From Rhabditophanes sp. KR3021 (taxonomy: Eukaryota > Nematoda > Chromadorea > Rhabditida > Alloionematidae): a stretch of DNA of 64,000 nt. This document shows, in pieces, positions 1 through 12,500 of the stretch. The translations under genes were made by a program, and so were the position numbers. How positions within the stretch are numbered: position 1 is the stretch's first letter; each line of letters opens with the position of its first letter. Location: assembly GCA_963281155.1 (NCBI GenBank), contig CAUJLY010000001.1, forward strand, positions 7,998,001 to 8,062,000, given 5' to 3'. A model generated the notes under the pieces. The model was not told the origin of the DNA. It made no database searches and worked only from the letters and a program-made list of their open reading frames with translations.

Positions 1-73
1 TTTATCAAATTTCATCCTTCATTTATGTGGTATGAGAGGTTTGATTTTATTTAAATAAAGCATTTATTATTAG

Positions 74-1524
74 TTAAGAGAAGGGGTTCAAGTTTTTGGA
101 GGAAGTAGAGGAGAGAAGGAGATTTGAAGTGTGATGGGTGGGGGCATTTGAGGTGCCGTCGAAGAAGAAGTGAAGGTCTTCGAAGAATTGTTTCTTTCCG
201 GACAAAGGGTCTTTTTTGCAAGGTTCATTTGGTGAGAGCCAAAAGTTGGGATCTGATTGAGAGATGAAAGGGTTGTTGGTGAATGAAGCGTTTGTTGATA
301 GAAGATTTGAAAAGGGGTTGGTATAAATATGTTTATCCTCTGCTTTCTTTTCTTCCCTTTTGAAGGGATTGTCTAGACAAGTCGTGGTATTGGCGAAAGC
401 ATCTACTTTCTTAGCAAAGTTTCCATCGGCTGAATCAAATGTTGCTTCATTTAACTTTTGATCGTGTTCGGCTATGCCATACAAAGTATGTGATTTTTGT
501 TTGTAAGTAAATCCATTACTATGATCGGAGGGTGGCGTGTCAAAGGGAGAAGCTTCGATCTTATTGTTTACATCCTCAAAAGGATCATTATCAAAGACTT
601 GATCAAATCCAGCTGATGCAGGCAACTTAGTTTGAACTGTTGGGAAATTAAACATCGAGTTAGAATGAGACAACAACTTGACTGGTTTATCTGCTGGCAA
701 AGGAGGTCCGAATATCTTGTCGAAATCGTCAAATAACGAATTTCTGCCCTTTTTAGGATCTTCGACTGCTAATATGCCAGACAAACTGTAACTTGATAAG
801 GGGACTACACTACTTGGATACATCAAGTTAGAGGCATTTACCCTGGGAATAGCACTTCTTTGAACAGATGATGAATTATTGGATGGAGGCCCACTGTAAC
901 AACCACGGCAATGTTTGAATCCACTAAATTTATGGGTTTCGGAAGGAAGTTGGTGAGGTTCATTGGCCCCTATTATAGTGGTTCCTCCTCGTGGAGCTGA
1001 ATACCACATCCTTTTTTCGTATTTAAGAATTAGATGATCTTTTAGAGATTGGATGTTTATTGGTTGTGGGAATGGCTTGACTCCTTTAAAAAGTGACAAA
1101 TAAACATTTTTATTCCATTCATTGCCTCTTTTACGAAGGAGGTCTAGTTCCGGAATAGTGAAAGTTGACATTGAAATTGATTTGACGCGATGGGGAGGTG
1201 TTAAGCCTCTTCTAAAAATATTTTTGAAGCGCAAATAAGTATGTATAATTAGCATTTACTTACAGCAAACCCGAACAATTCATACAACAAAAAGTGCCTT
1301 GAGTCACATTCACATAGGTGGGACCTCTCTGCCCGCATTCTGAGCAATATTTATTAGTAGGTATCTTGGCAAGTTCTCTTTAAAAGGAGTTATTAATATA
1401 AAGATGTCATTACTAACCTCACAGCTTTACACAATTCCTCCTCCTGAAATCGTTTATCGTCCAAAGTCAACTGATGAGCTGATTTAGACGCCGTCATAGA
1501 CGTTAATTGTGATGGCGAATACAT
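74..1524 (-). CDS. AGFG1: ArfGAP with NPF motifs, AGFG1 (HRB)-like
   Basis: Three exons read on the minus strand (1524-1418, 1377-1264, 1211-74) with introns of 40 and 52 bp, giving about 452 residues. Residues 47-70 form the ArfGAP zinc finger C-x2-C-x16-C-x2-C, followed by C-x4-R with the arginine at 75. The flanking text (QRGPTYVN, GLTPPHRVKSISM, KYEKRMWY) is the signature of the AGFG subfamily rather than of ADAP or SMAP proteins. The rest is low-complexity with four NPF tripeptides (in DNPFKR, TNPFSN, NNPFIS and the terminal LNPFS). In the family NPF motifs bind EH domains of EPS15-type endocytic adaptors, so a role in clathrin-linked vesicle traffic is inferred. Classical FG repeats are not evident. 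The first exon carries the ATG and the splice sites restore frame exactly. Confidence 0.9.
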
Positions 1525-3446
1525 TTTTTATCAAATTATACACCCTAAAATGTAAAAATAAGTAAAACTTGGTATATGAGTGTGAAAAAATCTTTCAAAT
1601 TAAATTATGTAAGCCAAAAGACTAATGAAGTGCTTGTAGACAAATTTGACCAAATAAAAATAGAAGCATATGTGGTAGTGGTTTTGACATGACGTAAAAT
1701 TATCTATATTCCCTCTAAATGGATTAGTTCATTTAAATATTTTTAAAAAGAGTCTTATCTATTTAATTATTTTAAAAAATATATAGTGAATAGATTTTAA
1801 TGAAGTTAAGTCTATTTTTTATGCATAATAAATATAAATGATGAGGGAATACATTTTAGTTTTGATCTTTTTATTAGATATTATGCAAAAAAGTGAAAAT
1901 GTAAACATAGTAATAAAACATCCCTATTTGACATGTCAAAACATGGTTTCATATCAAATATAATAACAAAAGTGACTTTTAAAGAGGATAAGAAAATGTA
2001 TATATATCCATATTTGTTGTGGTCTAGCTAATTAGGAACTATATTCATTGAGTCATCTTTTAAAAAGAAGGATATGGAAATATTTAAATCAAATCATTTA
2101 TGTGACTTGTAAGCAAATATAATACATATCTATCTATCCTTTTGCTAAATATTTAAAGCAATAAGAAGAAACTTAATATTGTAAGATTGGTCAATTTAGA
2201 GTCTTTGAAACACTTGGAAGTCAAATAAAAACAAACCGTTTTGCCCAATTTACGTTATATATTATCATATTGAGCTAACTATGGAAAGTACTTAAAATTA
2301 TATATATACAGACAAATTCAGTTGTAGCATGAACTGACTATTTAAATATTTATAAATAGACATGAATAGTACAAAACATATAAATACATACTACCCTACA
2401 TTCTTCTACAAACTGATGCTCAATGCAACAAAAATTTGTATAAACCAGTTCAACCCATAACATCACATCAATTTTGATGGTGCCACCAAAATAATTTTTA
2501 AAGCTTTGTTATTTTAAAAGGGCATTTGTAGGGTGAGAGATTGGTAGCAGATACAATAGACTTTGTACATTTAAAATGTGTTTACTCACTTTTTTGTGAT
2601 TCTCCTACTTCATTATTTAGCCAACAAAGGGCATATAAATGATTAGTAAAAGGAAATTATATTAAATCACTTTAATGCAACTTAAACACATGATTACAAA
2701 TGTAGCAATATTGAAAAGACAAAAGCTTTTTACATGATGTACTTAGATAAGATCTCTAAGGTACAAATTCATCTGTCCTGAAAATAACCTCTTAACCCTT
2801 ACCAACAAGTGCCAACATTTATCTTTTTTGAGCACCAAAAACGAATAAACTTTCCCAAAAAATATAAATTTGCCCATCTACGCCTTAAAGTCAACTTCTT
2901 AACTTTTGTTCCACCAAATTCATTCCCATCTTTTTATGTATATGCCTTTCTTAACAAGTTCAAACCCAACACATACATATCACTCCATCAAATTGGTATT
3001 TGCCCATGGCTCAAATTAAAAAAAAAAGTTGGTTGGTGGTAGTAGAAACGTATACACCCATTTGGATAAATAAATCTCATGTGGCAAAAGATGAAAACCC
3101 TTACACAATGGACAAAACTAAAAATTTATTATCACAAAGATAGTTATTTTGGTGGTGGTAGTTTTATAATAATAACATCTATATTTGCTATAATTTTGAA
3201 GTAAGTATATTTTTTATTACCCTTTCTTGTCATAAATGAGCTTTCTGTGGCTGGCAATTTGATTTAATTTATTGTTTATGCAAAAAATGATATCAGACTT
3301 TTTTGGAAATATAATGGAGGAAATGTCAGTCCTAAATATGAATAAAGTAATGATAGGGAAGAAATACTTATTAGATAAGAGAAAGGGATTGTGAATTGAT
3401 GTCGACTCCAATATAAAGACATTAGATTGATTTAATTTTTTTATAA
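1525..3446. other. Intergenic, AT-rich, no supported gene
   Basis: Divergent spacer between the AGFG-like gene and the lipase homologue. Short open frames occur (for example 2809-3042 plus and 3217-3411 minus), but they lack domain character and splice context. The stretch holds simple AT runs and a GTGGTGGTAG-type motif near 3150. I see no RNA gene or clear repeat. Confidence 0.6.
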
Positions 3447-4667
3447 ATGTTGGTATTATTCTTACTAGTGAATGTTGTTTTTTTGTTAGGAAAGGCTGAT
3501 AGGACAGTAAGTTTTAATAGGAAGTGGTGGTTTCTTTTATAATAAGGATGATAAATAATATGATATTAGATAGATTTAATAACACAAAATGGATATCCTG
3601 GGCAAAGTTTTGAGGCTATTACTGAAGATGGATATATTCTTAAATTACATCGGATTCCTTTCGCAAAAAATAACCAGTCAATAGAAAAACCAATTATTTT
3701 TCTTCAACACGGAATACTCTCATCTTCCTCAATTTTCGTTGTGACTCCTGAATCGCCAGCATTCGTTTTTGCCGATAATGGGTTTGATGTATGGTTAGGT
3801 AATGCAAGAGGAAATGAATATTCCTCTACTCACACCACTTTATCTAATTCGAGTCAACTGTTCTGGACATTCAGTTGGGATGAAATGGCTAAATTTGATA
3901 TTGATGCTATGATTAACAGAGCATTGGAAGTTTCCGGTGCCAAATCTTTGAATTATTTAGGACATAATGAGGGTTCATTAGTTATGCTGGCTAAATTGGC
4001 TACAGATATGGCAATAAATTCAAAGATTGATAAGTTTTTTGCATTAGCACCAATTGGGACTTTAGCAAATGCGAAGGGTGGTCTTCCTTACATGACAAAT
4101 TTATTGTATAAGGAGCAAGCCTTATCAAAATCTATATTAGGTACCAAAGCTTTTATACCATCAGAATGGCTCATTTCAACGATTAGTCATACAATTTGTC
4201 AAAAACCGGCAGATCCCTCCATTTGCAAAAACATGCTCTTTTTATTATCAGGTACCTTCAATCCTCAGCTGAATATTTCCCTGATTCCCATATATACCTC
4301 AACGACACCTTCTACAACAAGCACTCAAAATATGATTCACTACATGCAAATGGTTCAAAACGGAAAACTTCAAATGTTCGACTATCGCAACAACACATTA
4401 AACCAACAAAAATATGATTCGCCAACTCCGCCATCATACGATTTATCCAAAATCACTAAAGTTCCTATTTATCTTTACTTTAGCGAATTTGACTTCTTGG
4501 CCGATAAAGAAGATGTACAAATGGAAATTATAAATTACTTGGATTATCAAATCATTAAACATAATGAAGAATTTAGGGGTTATGGTGATTTGGATTTTAT
4601 TTGGGGAACGGATGTGATCAAACAAATTTATTTGCCAATAGTCGAAATAATTAAAAGTGAAATGTAA
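3447..4667 (+). CDS. Acid-lipase (LIPA/lipl) homologue with degraded catalytic triad
   Basis: Two exons (3447-3506, 3570-4667) around a 63-bp intron give 385 residues, close to the usual length of about 400. Exon 1 is a hydrophobic signal peptide (MLVLFLLVNVVFLLG). Exon 2 carries the family landmarks: EDGYIL, the oxyanion region FLQHGILSSSS, FADNGFDVWLGNARGN, SWDEMAKFD and DLDFIWG. The nucleophile elbow, normally G-x-S-x-G, reads GHNEG at residues 151-155, so the serine is Asn153 (AAT; one base from AGT). The acid Asp328 is kept in FDFLAD. The catalytic histidine before LDFIWG is Asp360 (GAT; one base from CAT). The reading frame, signal peptide and fold core are intact, so a secreted or lysosomal pseudoenzyme, perhaps lipid-binding, is more likely than a young pseudogene. 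It converges with the chromodomain gene 22 bp downstream. Confidence 0.85.
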
Positions 4668-4689
4668 TAATAGATAATAAATTGCTTAA

Positions 4690-5196
4690 TTAAAGGTTTA
4701 AATCATCGGGAATTGGAGGCGTTAAACTATCTGCCATTGAAGGTTTTTGATCCTCAACAATTGAAAGTCTTAAATTATCTGCAATTGAAGGCTTGAGGTG
4801 TTCTGGAATTTTACGGATATACTTTGTATCTCCATTAAACAAAGTTGCAATAAAATACTTTACGCCGCCAACAACAAAAGACCCTTCTACTTTAGTAATC
4901 TTTCTACCCATACCCATAAGATCAGGGTCTCTTCCAATGAAAGTACGCATTCTTCTGGACTCATTTCTTTGTATGATCCGAGATTCATATTCGTCAATGT
5001 TGATCATACTAGTAAAATGCTCAATTGGCTCCCAAGTAAACTCAGTCAATCTGCAATATCCTTCCCAATGTACTTTGTAGAAGATTTCGGTGCCATTATA
5101 TACCTTTTTATCCAGAATTTTCTTGACTTTGTACTTCTTGGTTGAAACTTTGACTGGTTTAGAACGAATAGCTTTACACATTTTAGGAGCAACCAT
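4690..5196 (-). CDS. Chromodomain protein, HP1-like, with octapeptide tail
   Basis: Single exon, 168 residues. A basic start is followed by a chromodomain at about residues 22-60. The methyl-lysine aromatic cage is visible as Tyr22 (YKVKKIL), Trp44 (VHWEGY) and Tyr47. Residues 95-133 contain a weaker segment (MGMGRKITKVEGSFVVGG) that resembles a degenerate chromoshadow domain; this is my inference. The last 34 residues are four tandem eight-residue units (KPSIADNL, RLSIVEDQ, KPSMADSL, TPPIPDDL), mirrored by 24-bp repeats at 4697-4790. In the family such proteins read H3K9 or H3K27 methylation in heterochromatin. TTTAATTTCAG ends two bases before the ATG, suggesting trans-splicing or a 5-prime UTR intron. 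Confidence 0.75.
   Translation of the reverse strand: MVAPKMCKAIRSKPVKVSTKKYKVKKILDKKVYNGTEIFYKVHWEGYCRLTEFTWEPIEHFTSMINIDEYESRIIQRNESRRMRTFIGRDPDLMGMGRKITKVEGSFVVGGVKYFIATLFNGDTKYIRKIPEHLKPSIADNLRLSIVEDQKPSMADSLTPPIPDDLNL
4697..4792. repeat. Tandem 24-bp units inside the chromodomain gene
   Basis: About four diverged 24-bp units start near 4697, 4721, 4745 and 4769. The best pair is at 4721 and 4769, both reading close to TTAAA-TATCTGC-ATTGAAGG. They encode the octapeptide tail of the chromodomain protein. Confidence 0.7.
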
Positions 5197-5683
5197 TGCT
5201 GAAATTAAATAAATGCAATTAATAGTAAATTGACTACTTATAAGCGAATTAATTTAATTGGAGTAACTTGAAAGGCGCATTTGAATCTACAATCTATTTT
5301 GGTATCTAATCAAGTATGAAAACTATTATTTCATACATTGCAATCGGACACCTTTGTTGGTGGGTAGTTATAAAAAAATGCCTGTGTGCAACAGTTTGGA
5401 GTAAAACATACATGTAATTTAGTAAGCGCATATGTGTGTTTATTTCTAGTAAACTAATTAATAAACCTTCTACATCTAGCAACACATGTGCATCTATCAT
5501 TTGTGTTGTTTCCAAAGCAATGTGCTCATCCGATACATTCTCGTTATGTTTAGTTATAATCTGACCAAACCAGGTGGTAATATGGTTATTTCATGCAAAA
5601 ATATTAAAGTAATTATAAATTCAATTGGTTTTAAAACATTTTATTTATTCAAGAATACATCATTAAATTCAAAAATCCGTCTC
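5197..5683. other. Intergenic, nothing recognised
   Basis: Spacer between two minus-strand genes. Two weak open frames (5306-5515 minus and 5486-5815 plus, the latter overlapping the next gene) have no coding character that I can defend. Confidence 0.5.
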
Positions 5684-6510
5684 TTATCTACTCAATCTAT
5701 GAGCAAATCTAGAATAACTAGGAGTATTAGCCAATCTACTAGCATAGGAATAGTTTCCAGCAGACAACGAAGAAGTCAAATTAAGTTCTTTTTCTCTTCT
5801 GGATTGCCAAGCTGAAGGGGTAAGCCAGTATTTTGATAAGGTTCCAACAGTCATATGTCCTTTTTTGTATAGTGATAAGGCATCATCTACGGGCATGTAA
5901 CGGACGTATGGTCTTACGGGGGTAATGTGCCTTTCTGAAGTCACGGCAGATTTTGAGCGGGAGGAGTAAAGGTTTGAGTTGTAGGAATTGACGCGTCCTT
6001 CAGCGTATGAGCGGGTGCCGTAATTTCTGATGGAATGACGAGAAGATGGGCTTGACTGTAAATATTTCTTTAAATGGTTTATTTATTTTTACTTACAAAA
6101 TCAGTAGTTGCTGCAAGTGTAGTTACCGCATTAGTATTTCCATATGAATATCTAAACAATTAAATTAATTCTAAATCCAAACAAACATACCTAACATAGG
6201 GATACTTGTCCGAATAGTGTGGAACACTACTCTGAACTCCAACAGTATGAAAGGGAGAATATCCTCCAAGTACTGATGCATTCAAACCTCTCCCAAACAA
6301 TGAAGTATTATTATCAGTTCTTGACAAACTTCTACTAATAGCAGCTGACCTATAACCTGTTGGACGCCAAGTTGTTCCTGAGCCTGATCTGGCTAATGAA
6401 GAAGTTGAATTTACTTTCCTGATATTGGCATTGTCAGCTCTGATTTCAGAAGAACTTCTTGAAATAGGTGAAATGTAATGGAAAGAAGGAGATGAGTATA
6501 ATGAAGGCAT
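5684..6510 (-). CDS. Ser/Arg-rich protein of unknown function
   Basis: Three exons on the minus strand (6510-6191, 6151-6097, 6055-5684) with introns of 39 and 41 bp; all junctions keep frame and use GTATGT or GTAAGT donors. The product has 248 residues. The N-terminal two thirds is serine/arginine-rich and probably disordered. A more structured C-terminal patch follows, around ITPVRPYVRYMPVDD, KKGHMTVGTLSKYW and PSAWQSRREKEL. The motif PYVRY occurs twice (DKYPYVRYS and RPYVRYMP). I do not recognise the family. The conserved-looking Trp/Tyr patch could be a small cytoskeletal or myofilament-type domain, but that is only a guess. Confidence 0.65.
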
Positions 6511-9500
6511 ATTTTGTTTAGAATAAAAAGCAATTAAGTTTGTTGATTAGCACAATATCTAAAAATAAAATTAACATTAACTACCGAATAATTATAAATA
6601 CACATACATTAATATATTGGATTGTGCAGCAGCGAGAGAGTCAAATGCAATTTTGCTCTAATGATTAAAATTTGTTCTAGTATCAAGTTAACTAACAAAA
6701 GATAAAAGAATATGTATGTTAAAGATATTAAAATTCGTTGATTTTTTCGTTCGGCTTTATCTACCAATATATACTATTGAAGATAAAAGGGTTGGAGGAT
6801 TGAGAAGGATCTGAAAAATGGGTCGGAATATTAATAACAGATAGTAGTAGCGTTAACAATTATGCACATTTGAATATATTTGAACATATTATTTTAAGTT
6901 AGCTTTAACAGATTTTTTAAAGTAAATGAAGTGTTGTAATAAAATAAACAATTAAACAAAAATGTTTAGTGAATCCCGATCTTTTCAATGAAACAATCCG
7001 TACGACAACTTCCTCTTAAACTCAATTTCAAAACCACCTCAATATAAAAGAACGGAAAAAAATGCATTTTGAAGTGTTTAACAATCAAAATTAATGTATC
7101 TCCCAAGAAAAACATTTCAAGCAGCATATACTATTTTAAATTTTTGAAGAGTATATACATTAAAAAAACCCATCACAGCGAACATATATCCCATCAAACA
7201 TTGATCTTGAGGATATTAGGGAAAGATCTTTTTAAAATAAATAAATAAATGAATATATATCCGCAACAATCAATTTGATTGTCAATATTATTTAATCATT
7301 CCTCTTAGTAGAGTAAGCAACTAAACAAATTTTGGTGAAAAAATTAGCAAGGGATGATGGTGATGAGATTTGAAAGCTTAGAGTTGTGAATGATAATAAT
7401 TTTTACAAAGGTAAAAGAGACGATGTTTTGTTATTAAAAAGCCTCCTACACAAATTTTGAGTTGAGATAAAGTTTATTAGTCATCTAAGATCTTTTAATT
7501 TATTAGTCATATGGGATCTTCTAGATTAAGCGTCATTTCAAATCTTTTAATTGATAAAGGTGTGGGTGATAAAATGTTTGTTGTGTCTATTTTCAATGGA
7601 AATTGATAAGTGACAAGGTCAACAAAGTCGTGATTGATCTTGCTAAAATTTAACCGTATTCAATTTGAGTACCAATTTGCAATCTTATACTTGTTTATTT
7701 ACAAAAATAATATGCTCTTTACGTCACCAAAGAACTTCCTTATCCAAAACAAAACAAATTTATGGAAATGTTTTTTAGCATCATATCTACTTGATCACTT
7801 TGTTATTTTTAATCAAGAACCTTGTACTATTAACTTTAAAAAACAAAACAAAAATCTTTTACGTCAACATAATATTTTTTTATATATTATCCTCTTACAT
7901 TTTAATAAACTTACGAAGGCTTCACATTTATATAGAAAGTGATATTCAGCTACCAAAAAAACGTCTAATTTTTTTAACATATTTCCGACTGTATATAGTA
8001 CGTTCTATATTTGGTTAGTTATTTTTTGTAATATAAAAGAAAGACACATGAACGCCAGAAAACACCCCTGTTGAATTGCCAATTCCAATATATATCAAAG
8101 CATGACACATAAAACTTCCTTACGTGTATAAATGTGGTGGTGTTTGTCTTTGTCTGTTTAAATAATAAACTTTCTTTTCGCCTTCCTTATTATTACTTCT
8201 ACTACCACCCTATATTATACACTCCAAAGTCACTGCTTTGAAGAAATTATTTTTGTCATTTTAACACTACTTACTCTAAACAAAAAGAACTTTAACTTTT
8301 TTTACTTCCAATTTGTCAAAACATTCATCCAAAATTCATCATGAATATAAAGTTCAACTTCATTTTTTGTTAAAACTTTGTCTTTAAAGGCTAAAGTCTT
8401 TTTGTTGGAATAACTTTTAATCCTAACATATCATATTTATATATCAATACTACTAGTACTCTTCATTGCCAATTCATATCAAACCATAACTCAATTATAA
8501 AAATGTTAAATTAATAAGAAAGGTTCAAACTTGCTAACGTACAGAAATATTCGAGTTAAAGTGGGTGTGAGATTGTTTTCACTAGCTTGCAATTCAATTA
8601 CCTAATTCATTCATCCCTAAAAAATAGATTTTTACCCAAAATATATGAAAAAGCCCAGTTATTTTTAAATTTACTGACCCATATTTAAACTTATCGAAAG
8701 TACCAACAACCGGCTAAAAAAGACAGCAATTGTAGGAGGCTATACATTTTAAAAATTGTTTTATGCCACCAATTAACGCTTGTTTCACTTTATGCAGTTA
8801 TTTATGTACATTCATTCAAACTTCTTTTTTTGTTGTTAAATTTGGAGGAAAAGGAGACAAATATATATAAATTTAACGTTTGAATATCGGTTGTCTGTAC
8901 TTTTTTTATTGCCACATAAACTTCATTGATATCATAACTTTAAATGCAAGTGACTCAGTCTACATGAAAATGCCATTATAATACGTTTAAACCTGCTATG
9001 AACTTTTTACGTAAAATTGGGTTTTACTTGTCTGATGTACCTTTTACAACAAAGTTGACGTTGCCACTAGTTCAAGTTTATTCATTGTTGTGATAACCAT
9101 CAACATCATCTGCTCATTTATTAAATTTCAAAAAAATTCAATACACTTTTCTTTTTCAAACTTAATAAAAGTTAACAAAAACTTAGTTTAGGTTTTTTGT
9201 GCTAGAACATATTTTTTTGTTATCTTATAAAAAAATAAATATATTCATTTTTGTTGAATAAAAATAAATACATATTTTTATACTTGTTTGGTTGTGGCGT
9301 TTATTTTAAGGAAATTAAAATATGTGAATATATCTATTTAGAAGAGAGGTGCCGAAGGTACTTACTCTACAAAATATCATGCATATGTTTATTACCATTA
9401 TTAAAACAAAAAAATCTCCTGTTCGATATTTAAATCAATTGTTATTTTGCAAAGCAATGAAGAAACCTTATCATACACTCAAATTAACACTTTCAAAATA

Positions 9501-12500
9501 CATTTACTATTTTACATAAAATGTTTTTGATAACAACAGATACCAATCAAACAAATAAAATATTATTTATTATATTTAACTATCCTAACAAAATCGGAAC
9601 AAGGATCCAAATACCGAAAATTCATAATCATCCCAACAAAACTTTCTCTTTTTGATTTATAATGTCATATGAGTCTTTTTTATGTACCCATATTATTTAC
9701 AAATAATAATGTTTTAATTTCTATTTGTGGTTCATTAAAACACGTTTGTTGAAGCTAACGGTGATTGATTTGTTTTTGATCTGATATACATTGATTGCAG
9801 GTAAAGTAGAGTATCATTTATGAATAGTAATTTTTTTGCAAAACAAACCATATCTCATTCATATTATTTAATTTGACTCATTTTTTGGGAATTACTAATT
9901 TTAGGCTTTTTTTAAACACATACACTTCCTTTCCATATATTTAGATCATTTTTGTTTTCAAAACAAAAAAGGAACTAAAATTATAATGCATATTACAACA
10001 AGAAGGTTTGCATATTGTTGTTGGTCCAGATAGTGAAATGCTATTTGTTTTTAATCTGCAATTGGCTAACTTTAATATAGATATATTTTTCACAAAAATT
10101 CTTTCCGTTCCATCACCAAAATAAGACAATAGCCTCTATAAATATATAATCATTATTATTATTGTTTTTAACTTCCTCAAAAATGCAATGGTCAAAACAA
10201 CTAAATAATATTGCGGGATGCTTTATTTGATTAAGACTCAAAAATAATTTTATATTCTTATATCATATCACTTTTCGAGACGTTATTTTGTGGGGAACTT
10301 TCATCGAAGGTACACTTTTTTATAGTCAAAATAAATGATATTTTGCTTCATTGCTTTAAAACACATATTTTTAAATTCGTCACCCTACAATTTCTTCATA
10401 ATTTGATAAAGCATCTAAACGTCTAGTCATTATATAATATATGCTTTTCCAAATTCTAGAAAACCATTTTAATAACTGACGTTACCCACCAAACCTCATG
10501 GTCACCATTCTCTTGACACACAAGTACAACTGCCCTCCACTCATATATCTTCATTAACTGTCAATTAATTTATAAATTTATTGAAATGAGATATTTTATT
10601 ATCATAATTTATCTTTATCTTCCTCCCAAAAGGACAGCACCCCATTAAAGCCATTTTGATAAAACACGTTACTTTGCAATTTGTGGTGTCTTTTGTAATA
10701 TAAAGTTATTTATTTTGTTTTGCATTTAAGTATTGTAAATATAACTATAAAAAATATGTTTGAAATAATTGATAGTCACTATTGTTATGGGTAGGAAGTA
10801 AAAAAGGGAGAAGAATTTCACCAGCTAAATTATCATGGTATCGTCTTTTGTGACAAAGTTACTGCTTTATAGCATCATATCACCAATAAATAAAGTAGGA
10901 ACTTAATGTCATTTTACTTGATTGACGGTTAAATTAGTCGGACATTCGTTATCTCTTCATACCACTGAAATAAAAATTATTAGAAAATATGTAAGTTGCA
11001 TTATATACTAAAGTCTAGAACATTAAGTAACCACTATCGTTTAATATATTTAAAATACATCTGTTCTAATCTAAAAATATACAGCCACACACACATAAAC
11101 ACATTAAATCCATTTCCAATTGGATCTTAGTTGACTCGACTTATGTATTTTCTCGTTCACACCAGCTGATATTTATATTTATTCAAATTTCCTTTTTTAT
11201 TGATAATCAACGATGTGTCATTTGATGTTTTGTGGTTTCCGAATTTCCAAAAAGAGATTGATTGTACAAGATGTATTAACAAAAATTACCAACCAGACTA
11301 ATTTTTTAATTCGTACTTAAAAAGGTCACCCTAGGCTTGTTAAAATGTAATTTGATTAACTACACAATCTTTTCCCATAATCATGAACTTATACACGAAC
11401 TATTTAAATAGACACAATTCCCTGACAATAAATATAACGTTATTTGCACTCAAGTTAATATTATTATTATCACCATTTGCCAAAACAAAAAAGCCATTAC
11501 TAATTAAAAAAGGTGCAAATATTATTTCCTAAGAAAAATGGTTTTTTGATGATGTGATTAAAAAATATAAAACCAATTTATTTATATTTATTTGATTTTT
11601 GAGATTCATCATTTTTTTACTATTTGTGGTAAATAGGTTTTTTGACAAAATATAAATATATATTCAAATTAACTTAATTGTACCTATCACAACATTTAAG
11701 ATTTCTGTTTTTGGTGATGATAGTAAATAAAAGTTAAAAAACCTTTGTATCTTTTAGTGGGTATAATTTATTTTGTTAATCAATTGAGTCGTTAACTGTG
11801 TAAGTATTTATATACATATCAACACATTACCCTTATTATTATCATTTGGTGTGTGTTTGATTTAAGTATTGTTATGCATCACTATCATAGTAATACAAAG
11901 TCTCTTTTTTTGTTTAGCTAGTCAAAAATGTATATATTTGTTGTCATGAATACGTATTTATCTTTGATCCTATTCAATATTAGTTGTTCTGTCTCAGTAG
12001 ATATTTTCTCTAACTTAGTATATTTTGTTATTTATACTATTTAAGGAAGCTTAAACTTTGACTTAATAAAATAAACAAACACTCCCGACAACAACATTTC
12101 ATCCAAATATTCTCTGACTATTTCTTAATGACATTTCTATTTGATATTTACTCGCATGATCAGTTTCATTGACTATTTGTATGATGATCATTATATTTAA
12201 AGCAAATCTGTTGTCAACCTAAATGATAACAATTTGTTGAAGACCTTATTATACACTTGTTATTAGGACATATAACTAGATATTTGACTTTTTGAAAATC
12301 AATTTTACTGGCCTTGTTGAAAAAAACACTGCCTTGTTGAAAATCAATCTGCCTTGTTTATTCTGAAGATCATTACAGCTACTACATAAGTAGCATATGT
12401 ACTTTATTTATTGATGTTTTGATGTACTAATATGTCAACTCGATTATCCCTTACCATCAGTATTATCGCAATGTTGCCATTTTATTAGTAATAAAAACAC

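Noticed and set aside
2809..3042. 77-codon open frame as a gene
   Set aside because: Low-complexity composition, no splice or start context, no domain.
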